Made by a program: the position numbers and the translations under genes
Shown: piece by piece, positions 54,701 through 64,000 of the stretch
Numbering within the stretch: the first letter of the stretch is position 1
Layout: the number at the start of each line of letters is the position of its first letter
The notes under the pieces: model-generated
Told to the model about the DNA's origin: nothing
Seen by the model: only the letters and a program-made list of their open reading frames with translations
Databases searched by the model: none
Assembly: GCA_964304625.1 (NCBI GenBank)
Contig: OZ199838.1
Location: 6,138,001-6,202,000 of the forward strand
Direction: 5' to 3'
DNA from: Kudoa neothunni
Lineage: Eukaryota; Cnidaria
Length of the DNA: 64,000 nucleotides

Positions 54701-57700
54701 CGTATAAGGTTTTATGAGGATTAGTAATGTGCGTAATGACATTTTTTCTCTGAATGTAATGTGTCAAACCGTATAATGGTTTACAAATATATTTATCGCA
54801 ATTTCTTGTTTAAATTGACTTAAAAAAACTCTGGGTGAATTTTATCCCAAAATCTTTGGAAGTAGTTCGTTTGTTGATACCTTAGAGCAGGGGTTCTGAA
54901 CCGTTTTTTCAAATTTACCCCTTGAGTCTGATGAAAGTCGAAATGTCCCCTAACTTGGAAGAAAAATTCATATTTACCTTAAAGCAATGTTTCCCAATGT
55001 GCGTTCCACGCCCCACTGGTGGGACATAGAAATTCTTGAATGTTTAATGAATCACTCTGGTGAAGCGTGGAAATTCCTGAGTATTGGTGTGACATGGATA
55101 GCGGTGAGATAATTGGGCAGTGTGACGCACTTTGAAGTCAATATCGTGATTTTCGATATTGTTAATTTTTAAGTGGAGGTTAATATCATAAAAAATACAA
55201 AAAGAAATGCTTAATTATATACGAATTAATAGTAATTAATGTAAACGTACGTATTGACGAGAATTCTTTTTCCTTAAGGTACTTGTTGCGCATCCTATAA
55301 TTTAGGTGGGTTCATAGGGATCTAAAATTATATTGTAAACTGAGTTTAATATATTATTTAATAATATAATTCAAATAAATGAGGGTAGATTAATATAGCT
55401 GTACAAATTTGTAGGGCCGAACATTATTTGTCCCCTGTGACGTGCGCATACAAATGTGAGAAAAATTGGTTACCTACTCTAGTCGAAACGAGTGGCACCT
55501 GAGTACATTTACCGTGCCAATAGCCATTTCCTTTTTTAAATTATGAAATATTTTCGAAAATCAACGATACCAGGCACGTGGTACCAGGGTATGCAAGGTA
55601 TGTAGTGCAAGACTCTGGTGGGTACAAAACGATCTAAAACTTTTTTACAGACATAATTTTGCTTTGCTTTGCTTTGCTTTACTTTACATTAATATTCTTA
55701 TTTTGATTAATTAACACATTTTGCACACAATAATAAAATTTTGATAATTTTTCGATAACGTAAGCACAACCCCGCACTGCTTCTAGGCCGCCCTATTAAT
55801 TCTACAGGCGTGCCGAGACCAGCACGCGCCGTTAACACATGACGGAATATTATTCACTGGAAACAGAATCTTCGCTTCTTGTCATGACCTTTCGTACGTT
55901 ATTAAAAAATCAAAATTTGATACACTTGTTTAAACAACTTTTATGATGCTTGATCAGTTTCAAATTAGTGAAAAAAATTATTTCGTTTGTAAACACATGA
56001 AACATTACACTTTACTGAGTAAATCAATTATCTCCGTTTTGTTTATTGTAATGATGCCGTCTGAATCACGAAAAATGGGGATTATTTTAAAACCTATTCA
56101 AAATTTTCATACCAAGAAAAAATAAAAATTATTGCTGATGGTAGATCTATCCCGAGCTTCCACAATTGCAGAAAAAGTTGCATAAAATTACCGAGAAATT
56201 CCAAACCATCTGGTACAATAGAAATGAATGGTTGTGTGGCTGTATTATAATAAAGCGACCTTTTTCACATCGAATTCAAGAGGAGGGCGTCATGTAGTTT
56301 TATTTAATTCGTTTATTTTAAAATAATTAAACTTTCTAAAAATTCTTAAATATAAATGAAACATTTTTAAAATTTTTAGTTGTGAATTTTTTTGGTAACT
56401 CCAAAATTCGTAGTAATCTAATACTGAAGTAAAATCATTGAGTGCTTACCCAAAGCAAATATTCGCGACACGTGCCTGGACGATACACTCGTTTTGTCTC
56501 AATGTATCAGCGCATTTGCGATCATAATTTTATTTGGGGATATTATTAAGATTATTATTTCTGTGAAAATTTAATTATTTACGTATCGATCCAATCAGTA
56601 AAGTTTTTTATTCGATTTACTCAATATTTCTACGTTAGCTTATAAAAATCTAATCGGTCGATTAGTTGAATATTCTATATATAAACAAATTAAGATTACT
56701 GAATTTCCTTTACTTGTTATAGGCGCTTGATATTTAAAGTCTTCACATAATTATTTTACTAATGCGAGAATTCCAATATAGTTTCCTTGAACTCATTAGA
56801 AAATTCTGAAAAAATTCAAATGAGGATTTAAAATTTTTATCTAGTAATGTATGATAAATATATCATTGTCGATAAATGTAGTGAAACTAATTGAGTTTAA
56901 TCCTAGAAATAACAGTTAAAATAGGTTCTTTATTGCGCAATTGTTTTTTATTGTAAGGGGAAATAATCAAGAAAAATCAATATGTTTTTTTCTTTTAGCC
57001 TTTTTAGAGTCCAAATAAATAAGATTTAAGATATTCTATCGTAAATAATAATATAATGGGTTTTAAATATTTACTTTATGTTTGTCGCCATTGGTTTAAG
57101 ATGTATTTTCCTTGAATGCGTATGTATTGTCGATCCAAAAAATGTTTGGATAATTGTAAATTATTTGAATTGGTGATACAATTTTTCTTATCCTGATATT
57201 ATCTATTATCAATTTTTAATTAAATTGGTCAATTGATTGATTTATCGATTTTAAAGGGCAGTTTCATCAAAGTAATATACATTACTGTAATACCTTAATG
57301 ATGTCATGGTATTGGGGCGATTATTTACCATTTGAGTCACATTTTTGCCATTCTCGCTTTTGAAACCTCACTCTAATCCTAGGGTTCTCAACCGTTTTTT
57401 AAATTTATTCCGACCTGGTGAAAAATCCAAATTTACCTCCCCAACTTCGAAGCTAAATTAATATCTACTTTAAGGTTGTGTACTTATTTAAGTATTATTA
57501 GGTTACATCTCTAAAAGATAAATGAGGAAAAATGAAAGAGACCGATAATAATGTTTTGAATAGTTATTAAATATTTATTCCTAAAACCTTCCAAGCATTT
57601 CTGCCGACGTCTTAATTTAGTTTGATAACCCTGAATAATGTAACTCCTTATAAATCTTTAGACGCATAACAAAACGCATTATGAAAAAATTGCTCCTATC

Positions 57701-60700
57701 GAAAGTCGATATCATTTAATTTACCTCTGGCTGAGAACCCCTGCTATTGAGAATAAATTTTTATCGCAACGATTTACCATATGAGTTTTAAGGTCGTATG
57801 CATCCATCAAAAAATATTTTTATTTAATTATTGTTTTTTTATTTATACGTAACTTTCTATATTAAAACTTTTTATTAAAATTAATTTTTTTATTTTATGT
57901 GGTTGACATTTTTTTACTTTTTTATTAATTTAGATTTAATTGTATGTTAACATAAAATAACTAAGAATATGCGAAATTGCTATAGTAAAGAGTTTTTAAT
58001 AGTGTTGTTTAATGAATTATAATATTTTGTATTCAATTTTTAGTGTAAACTACAATTTATCTTGTTGTTTACGAACTTATGCACTTTATTTTTTTTGTTT
58101 TTTAATTTTGTATTTATCATACATTATTGAACGTATCTGAGAGATTATTTCGGCGTAAATAATAGGTTCTTTAGTTAATTCATTAATTGAATAATATTCG
58201 TATACGTTATAAATGTTCTTGACTGTATTTGAATTTGATGCCTGATAGAATTGACCGCTTACACTTGAAAAACTCTCTAATATTAAATTTTTATTTAGCC
58301 TAAATTTTCTCCATAACTGCATCACATATTTTGAAAGTTGTGTGTATACATTGGAAGCTAGTATTATATTCGAAACAATGAATTTCTTATAATTTTTTAG
58401 TTTTCATTAAAATACCCAATCCAAGTCAACTCTCCTTGACCGAAAGTGGTCATAATAAATTGATGCCAGTGTATTTAATATTTGAGGTATATATTATGAT
58501 TGTATTCTAATCGTTGTTAATCTCTTATTGTAATTTTAGGATTGTCTTGGAATTTTCAAAATGTTGCCTGATCTATTTTCTATTCTTCTAGATATGAGTA
58601 TATTGATGTTACGTTCGCTTAAAATTGTAATTGGATTTTCTATTGAATTTTCAAATTAGTTGAAGATTCGTTCGATTTATTTCTTCGATATGGTGAAATT
58701 TTTAACCTTACATACTTCAAGTAGATAAAGGTAATGAAGCGTATAAACAATATTATAATATTTAGGATGGTAACACTAATTCGTGTCGGAGCTGGATTTA
58801 CTTTTTTGGTAAATCTTATCAAATTCCCGACCTTAAGCAATGTATTTGTAGTTCTATTTCATTTTTGTAATTTTTTTTTTCCAAGACGTCCCCAATCGAT
58901 GGAATTTTACAAGAAGCGTACGAACGAATTAGTTTTATTTGTTGGTCCGCCTATTACCTTGTTTTAATGCGATTGTTTATATTTTCTCATATTATGCGTC
59001 TAAACAAAGTGATAGGACGGGTTTCAACTATTTTATTATATATTCTATTATTGTTCTATAGTAAAAATAAAGAAGAGGTTATTAAGGAGTATAATTACCT
59101 GTTGCTGGTCAATGTTAAGTATCATTTTAGATCACTTGCCAGCAAAGCTAATGAGTTAAAATTAAAAAAAGTCAGATCAATGGAGTAGTTTCACGTTCAT
59201 TTATTTCCAATCAAATTTTTTGTGTGTTAGACAACTTGAAATTGTAAAAAGAGCACCACCAAATGATGTTCATATTATTTGGTACTGACTCTTGTTTATC
59301 ATGCATTCGAACAACCTTCAATAATTATTTGATTCTCTCTTTTATTTAGCAATCATAAAATAACACTACTAACACAAACCATCACTCGTTATGAAGAGAA
59401 AATCAAAATGCTTCAAAACCAGGTAAACATGTAAAGCGATGAGGAATTTTTAGTGGTTACATAGATGGAAACAATAAAAAATTCTGCTATGGACAAGGTT
59501 TTAGGATGCATTTATTGAATGATAATATCCTAGAAATTTAGTATAAAGCTGACATGGATTTGGCCACTCAAAAATTAAAACTTCTTCAAGAGGTAATAAT
59601 GCTTGATTGCATAAAACTCTGCACGACCATTTACACTGACGAGTACATTTTAAAATATATTGATACTTTTAGGAAAACAATTTAATTCGAAAAGAAATTG
59701 GAGAAAACAAAAAAATGGGTATTTATTCACATTAACTAATAACTATATATGTGTTTATGTGTGGTTAAAGAGCAGGCTAATTCGGAGGAACGTTTTGATC
59801 GACTAAAAAAATTGTATATGGAACTAAGAAACGAATATATGGTGGCCACTGAGAAAATTGTCACTATGAAGTCTGAACGAAAGTCAGCAAAACAAAATGA
59901 GGAGCATAAAGATGTTTTTTATGATTCTTTGAAAGATTTAAATGATGTATTGTTTATTTTAGACAAAAATACAGGAATTAACGAATGAAATTGATCAACT
60001 AAACGTAGAGGTACCTTAGATCTATCATCTCATATTGTTTTATTTATTTAATGGGATTTAGTTGAAAAAGTGTGAATCAACGATTATATCCACTGAGAAT
60101 GAGCTTGTACTTTAATTTTAAACCCCCAACAAGCTAGTTGAACTAATGAGTTTTTTGTTTAGGTCACGCTTAAGACTCAAACCTCTCAAGGCAAACAACA
60201 ATTTCAACAACAAGTAATGTAACAATTATGTGCTCGAATATTTATAAATTTAGTTGGAACAAGCTAATCAACAGGTGGAACTTGTTCAACAAAAATACGC
60301 TGTAGGATTTTGCATTTTATTATTTGTTGTCTACCGTTCATTTGTTGTGTAGGTAGAGACCGCCAATCTTAATAATCAACTAGTCGACCTTAAAAATAAA
60401 CTCGACCATAGCAACTTAATTAGTACATTAGTAATTTAGAATTCGAGTAGTTGTTTACTTGAATATTAGAAATTCTAATTGAGTCAATAAAAAATCGGTT
60501 ATCGCATTACAAGACCACATTGCATGAACCATCTTCAAATGAATGTTATCCCAAAGAACTTGTTAAATCCCTCCAAAAGATTTCCATTGACGTCGAAAAA
60601 CTGCTCGATAAATCTGACATGGAGATCTGTATCTATTAGAAATCATTATTAACGAAAATATTGATTGATCATATTTAAATTAAATTATGACTGTTTAGCT

Positions 60701-62287
60701 GATATACTTTGTTTCTTCAATGATAACAGTGTGGATCTTGGAGAAATGGTTTACTTCAGTAAGGGTGTTAGTAATAAAATACTGGATCCTCAAATTAGTG
60801 GTAAAACTATTAATTTTTTGAGCCGATTTTTATTTTACGTAACAGATGACATCCTTGAATTCTCAGAAAATCTGATTGATGCTCACTATCCTCTTGCCGA
60901 TTGGCTAAACTCAGACAGCCACGGTATGAGCAGTTGATTGAGAAATCATCCGATAATTAATTATTATTCTAAATAGATACAAAAGATAGGGATGTGAATC
61001 AAATTAAAACCAAATTTCAACATTTAAAATCTATGTTGAATTCTTATATTCAGCATATTCAAGTAGTTAATCAAAAAAACTTTAGAATTTTCAACTTAAA
61101 ATGCAAAATTTAATCCAATGTTTTATATAAATAGGATTTACCTGAAATAGTTGAAACTACCCCTACCATATTTAACCCTGAAGAAGAAATAACGAGAGCA
61201 CAAGCGGTAAAATGTTTATCTTCACAATATTTAGTGTTGTCATTTGTAGACCATAGAAGAAGCTAAATCCCTACTTGGAGTAATCCGAAAACATAATTTG
61301 GAATTTTTCACTTATACTTGTAGACGATTTTTCAACAAACTAAATCCGCAGTTTCTGAAAGAGAGCTTAATGTTCACAAGGGGTAATTTTGTTAGTAATG
61401 ATGAATATGTGGATGTGATCAAATTTTTAAATTTTAGAATAATAGATGGTTGTTCATCACTTCTAGGCGTAAGATAAGTTGGATGTACTAATGTGTAAAA
61501 CTTTATAGTACGTCGAGCAACTCATTAAGGACTCGGCGGTGTTGCAGCATGAAATAGTTGAAACCAACTGTGGAGTAACGGCGAATAGTAAACATTTTTG
61601 TGCGAATAAGCAACAATCTTTTAGAATGAAAAAAATACACGCGCTTTCTACAAAAAGAATCATAGGTGGACTGAAGGTTTGATCTCGGCCGCTAAAGCTG
61701 TAGGTGCAGCTGCAAATTTTCTGGTTCAAACGGCCGATAGAACAATCACCAATGGCGCACCTCTAGAAGAGCTTATCGTGGCCTCATTAGACATTAATGC
61801 ATCCACAGCTCAGTTGATTGCATCTTCAAGAGTGAAAGCCGATCATGAAAGCGACAATTTGGAGAATGTTGTATCGACTTCCTTTAAAGGTGACTAATGA
61901 CAAATGAATGGTTGGAACTTTATGTTTTTGTTTACTATGATATACAGTCAACCAAGCTAGCAATTCGTTGGTGAGTAAAGTTTCAGAAATTATTCAAACC
62001 GAAAACGCCGATCATAGTATCAACTAAGCACTAATTTTTATGCGTTTACATAATTGATTGTGTTCATCTAGAAATTGATTTATCTAATCTGTCGGTCACT
62101 CAAACCAAGCGTTTAGAAATGAACGTGCAGGTAATTTGTATTGAGTAAGATATATTGTGATTCGTCTTTTTTGTAGATAAAATGTCTTGAACTTGAGAGT
62201 AAATTGGAAAGAGAAAGAGCAAAACTCTTATACATACGCTCAAAAAACTTCCATTCGGCAAAGTCATCTGTTGAAAAGAGTTCTTAA
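51792..62287 (+). CDS. HIP1/HIP1R/Sla2-like endocytic adaptor, about 25 exons or more
   Basis: Family members link clathrin coats and PI(4,5)P2 membranes to actin. ANTH-domain start: 51792-51839, 51896-51959, 52005-52148, 52347-52491; for example KQKRIK joined to IIMATYQDE, CWKLYFTLHSVMREG (human CWKFCHVFHKLLRDG) and FHEKCSNLKGNL. Later ANTH pieces lie near 58540-58830 (ILLDMS, LIKFPTL), splicing uncertain. Coiled coil: 59062-59184, 59350-59422, 59542-59592, 59673-59718, 59771-59913, 59963-60010, 60062-60106, 60163-60213, 60254-60301, 60353-60422. Then 60470-60628, 60699-60923, 60977-61062, 61135-61206, 61250-61279, 61324-61382. I/LWEQ (talin-type actin-binding) domain: 61438-61468, 61509-61574, 61625-61889 (RWTEGLISAAKAVG; ASTAQLIASSRVKAD), 61948-62016, 62072-62130, 62177-62287 (LELESKLERERAKLL, stop). 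Phases agree from 59963 to the stop. About 20 residues expected after MREG are missing; a 17-nt candidate mini-exon at about 52277-52293 could encode LKKYN. AATAAA at 62491. Confidence 0.82.
53062..53093. other. perfect GC-rich palindrome, 15-bp arms
   Basis: Arms AAATGTCAAGCGCGC (53062-53076) and GCGCGCTTGACATTT (53079-53093) are perfect reverse complements separated by two bases (AA). It lies in the large intron of the HIP1-like gene, in otherwise AT-rich DNA. Alternating GCGCGC runs of this kind are unusual for the window. I see no target duplication or transposon ends around it, and its function is unknown. Confidence 0.85.
53402..54870. repeat. TTAA (piggyBac-like) MITE holding a nested hAT element
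   Basis: The left end reads TTAACCCTCTAAGGATTTTG (53402) followed by the hairpin TTGGGGTGAAATTCACCCCA. The right end near 54832-54870 contains GGGTGAATTTTATCCC and AAAATCTTTGGAAG, which reads as a worn inverted copy; its last bases are GTTCG rather than GTTAA. The hAT copy at 53786-54698 sits inside. Without it the element would be about 550 bp. It lies within the large HIP1-like intron. Confidence 0.6.
53786..54698. mobile_element. non-autonomous hAT element (copy 2)
   Basis: The element starts CAGCGCTGCCAACC and ends GGTTAGCAACGCTG (reverse complement CAGCGTTGCTAACC), a good inverted repeat of hAT type. Its interior aligns with the copy at 4150-5266; for example, GATTATCTAATGTAGAGCAC and AGAGAAAATGCTCTTTCC occur in both. 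Flanks GCCATACA and ACCGTATA match at 5 of 8, all differences being transitions, a worn 8-bp duplication. Non-coding. Confidence 0.75.
54887..55140. mobile_element. two abutting hAT MITE fragments
   Basis: At 54887 a CAGGGGTTCTGAACCG end begins a fragment of the family at 25959-26546. After about 98 bp, at 54985, it is cut by CAATGTTTCCCAATGTGCG, an inverted-orientation end of the family at 47493-48193 (shared blocks include the reverse complements of CATTATCCATGTCA-like and CTCAGGATTTTCC-like segments). The order implies that the second family inserted into, or replaced part of, the first. The right limits are not clear. Confidence 0.55.
55571..56478 (+). mobile_element. hAT element remnant (TTF type), copy 2, with target duplication
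   Basis: The element begins CAGGCACGTG and ends CACGTGCCTG, a perfect 10-bp inverted repeat starting with the CAG of hAT ends. Flanks AACGATAC (55563-55570) and GACGATAC (56479-56486) match at 7 of 8. The interior aligns with 21863-23210 and keeps a frame-broken trace of the same TTF-like piece (about 56100-56300). A (TTTGC)n run of about four units occurs near 55662-55682. It lies in the large intron of the HIP1-like gene. Confidence 0.75.
56479..58500. other. rest of the large HIP1-like intron
   Basis: AT-rich DNA with one hAT MITE (57379-57743). Exons for the middle of the ANTH domain must lie somewhere between 52492 and 58540 if the gene is intact. I could not identify them here with confidence. 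Confidence 0.4.
57379..57743. mobile_element. hAT MITE (CAGGGGTTCTCAACC family), copy 2
   Basis: The start CTAGGGTTCTCAACCG and end GAGAACCCCTG are inverted copies of the termini seen at 25959-26546, and interior blocks such as TTAAGGTTGTG-like and AATAATGTAACTCCTTA-like segments correspond in the opposite orientation. The flanking 8-mers do not match clearly, so the insertion is old or its edges are worn. Confidence 0.65.
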
Positions 62288-62789
62288 ATTTTATATGCTC
62301 TGCAATCTCAAGTCATAATCAAGAATTTTTTTGATACAAAAATGGATTTTGCGTTAAATTCGTAACTTTTTTTAATTCCAAGATTTTTGTGTGATTTTTT
62401 ACTGACTGTTTTCCTGTTGCATCTTTTATTTAATCCATTTCCGCATAATATATTTATATATTTTTATTAGTTGGTTTTATTTGGTTAAGAAATAAATAAT
62501 CTATGTATATTAATCATAATATTCTTTGGATTGTATCTTAAACTCGTATTGCCAAGTATCGACTGCGTCCCATATAATCTACTAAGCTTTTTGCGAAATC
62601 TGAAAATTCTACAATCACATATTTGTGTTTAAAATTATTATGTTGTAAAATTTGATTTTATAAGTAATAAAACGGCTAAATTACAGTATACGTGTAATCT
62701 TCGTCGATTGTCGCGAGTATTCAGAAAAGTTTGTATTATAAGTATTTTTTGCAAAAATATTCACACTCGGAGGTAATGAAACCATTTCA

Positions 62790-63260
62790 ACGTTTGATTC
62801 TGGTTATTCCCGATTTTACCTTGAGTATATTGTAAAAAGTTTCCAAAATATGGGATTTTTGCATTATTTTTATACATGTGTGTATGTTGAGAATATGTAC
62901 GTGAAAGTTAGGAAGGATGTAAACGACAAGAACCTATTCAAGTGCATTGTTTGCAAGAAAAGATGTTTCATTTAAAATAGGGTAATATATTGAAATGTCG
63001 TGACTTTCTTTGAGTGTAATTTTTATTGCGATTGAGGTCATCATCTAAATATGGCCTATGAAGCTTTGCATCAGCATTTGGATATATATCAACACGCTCA
63101 ACTATAATAAAATTAAAGACCATTGTTGGAAACATAATGACTTTAAAATTAGATGGAGAATCCAGTGAAATTGGGGAAAAAAGAATAATCGTCCAAATCA
63201 AAGAAACAATCTTCTCAAAAAGAAAATGCGGTGTAGGAAAGCTTTTAAAGGGTCAGTAAT
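62790..63260 (+). mobile_element. Merlin (IS1595/ISXO2-type) transposase remnant
   Basis: The plus strand reads a zinc-ribbon-like piece (about 62880-62960: NMYVKVRKDVNDKNLFKC, then IVCKKRC), and further on LDGESSEIGEKRIIVQIKE followed by TIFSKRKCGVGKLLKGQ (about 63148-63252). This corresponds to the Merlin/IS1595 pattern of a GGxG stretch, then an IDE-type catalytic segment with xxKRKYxxGR and a GQW end. Here the catalytic Asp-Glu pair reads Lys-Glu and the expected Trp is not kept. Stops and frame changes separate the two pieces. It is an old fragment without recognisable ends, downstream of the HIP1-like gene. The minus-strand open frame over it (62968-63201) is a shadow. Confidence 0.6.
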
Positions 63261-63535
63261 ATTATATAATATGTGAAATCGATGAAGAAGGAGACGTTTC
63301 TTAAATATTGAAAATATTTGACACAAATAAGTTCTCGAAAATATTATTTTAGATAATGTCAAGTTGGGTTCGGTCATACGGACGGACGATTGGCGTGGTT
63401 ACAACGATATAAAACATTTGAGATTAATCCATGGAACTTTTATCCATTAAATATGATTAGTTTCTCTCGTAATAAGTCATACAATTCGTATAGAGTATAC
63501 TTAAGTGACATTCAAGCGAAAATATCAGAATCACA

Positions 63536-64000
63536 TTAACCCTTCCTGTCCGACGTGGGGTATATTGGATACCCCAATATGATACTTTTCTTATAATTCT
63601 TGACCCATTGATATGGATGTCACGAAATTTCTTTAATGTTTGTATAATGTATTAAAGTTTAAGAAGGATGAAAATTAAATTGAATATAGTGCAGTATTAT
63701 TGTAAGAATGAGGATTTTAAAATAATCACTTTATAATATATCTGATTTTACCACCAAATCAATATCAGAATTTTTTTAATTGTTTATACATGAGTTTTTA
63801 TGGTTAAAATATCAATTATTTTTCTTTTAATAATAATAAAGAAGTGTTACGGTTTTTACGCGCCGATTGAAGATTAACGGAAGGAAATTAATCCATTCAG
63901 AGTTTTCGGGAAGGCACAGCTTGTTTCACTAAGTTTAATTTTTATTGATACTTAAGTATATTATTTTTTATTTATTTTTACTTATGTACATCTTTATTTA
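63536..64000. mobile_element. left end of a TTAA (piggyBac-like) element running out of the window
   Basis: TTAACCCTTCCTGTCCGACG starts at 63536, followed at once by the hairpin GTGGGGTATATTGGATACCCC. The right end and any transposase would lie beyond 64000. Nothing coding is visible in the part present. Confidence 0.6.

Noticed and set aside
58734-59188. Two free-standing short plus-strand ORFs
   Set aside because: Parts of both fit ANTH-end and coiled-coil exons of the HIP1-like gene once introns are allowed; they are not separate genes.
62968-63201. Minus-strand 77-codon ORF
   Set aside because: It is the shadow of the plus-strand Merlin remnant.

Overview
The window is AT-rich nuclear DNA from an animal. 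Its genes have many exons, GT-AG introns (many of 42-110 nt, a few of several kb), AATAAA signals and proteins of animal type: two classical dynamins, an HIP1/Sla2-family endocytic adaptor and a fat-storage-inducing transmembrane (FITM) protein. About half of the rest is decayed DNA transposon. The proteins are rather diverged from vertebrate and fly relatives and the base composition is low in GC, which would suit a fast-evolving invertebrate, perhaps a parasite. The sequence alone does not settle the phylum.

Layout. 1-1970: dead piggyBac copy. 4150-5266: hAT-type MITE with a perfect 8-bp target duplication. 5290-6027: FITM gene in one exon. 6907-9400: piggyBac copy with both ends and all three catalytic Asp, broken by a few changes. 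10654-21118: dynamin A, 16 exons. 21119-28198: repeats, including a hAT remnant split by a tRNA-derived SINE and a hAT MITE. 28199-36190: dynamin B, 16 exons. 36281-37249, minus strand: unrecognised multi-pass membrane protein, tail to tail with dynamin B. 37250-41964: no recognisable gene. 41965-47490: piggyBac copy carrying a broken Ty1/copia fossil. 47493-48193: hAT MITE sitting on the TTAA at the end of that piggyBac. 48361-50330: a different, very decayed piggyBac. 51792-62287: HIP1/Sla2-like gene whose ANTH-domain exons are separated from the coiled-coil and I/LWEQ exons by a repeat-filled intron. 62790-63260: Merlin (IS1595-type) remnant. 63536 to the end: left end of another TTAA element.

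The two dynamins are paralogues with identical intron positions. My exon models give frame-consistent proteins of 813 and 821 residues. Their first roughly 835 bp (ATG through exon 4 and into intron 4, introns included) are about 99.4% identical with no indels. Beyond that point the introns cannot be aligned and the exons fall to roughly 80-85% identity. This is the pattern left by a recent gene-conversion tract over the GTPase-coding exons. Dynamin and HIP1/Sla2 proteins both act in clathrin-mediated endocytosis, so three endocytic genes lie within 52 kb, though chance could explain that.

I did not find an unmistakably new biological system. The best leads are the conversion tract, a recurring terminal hairpin in the TTAA elements, a 15-bp GC-rich perfect palindrome in an otherwise AT-rich intron, the layered transposon insertions, and an unidentified membrane-protein gene.
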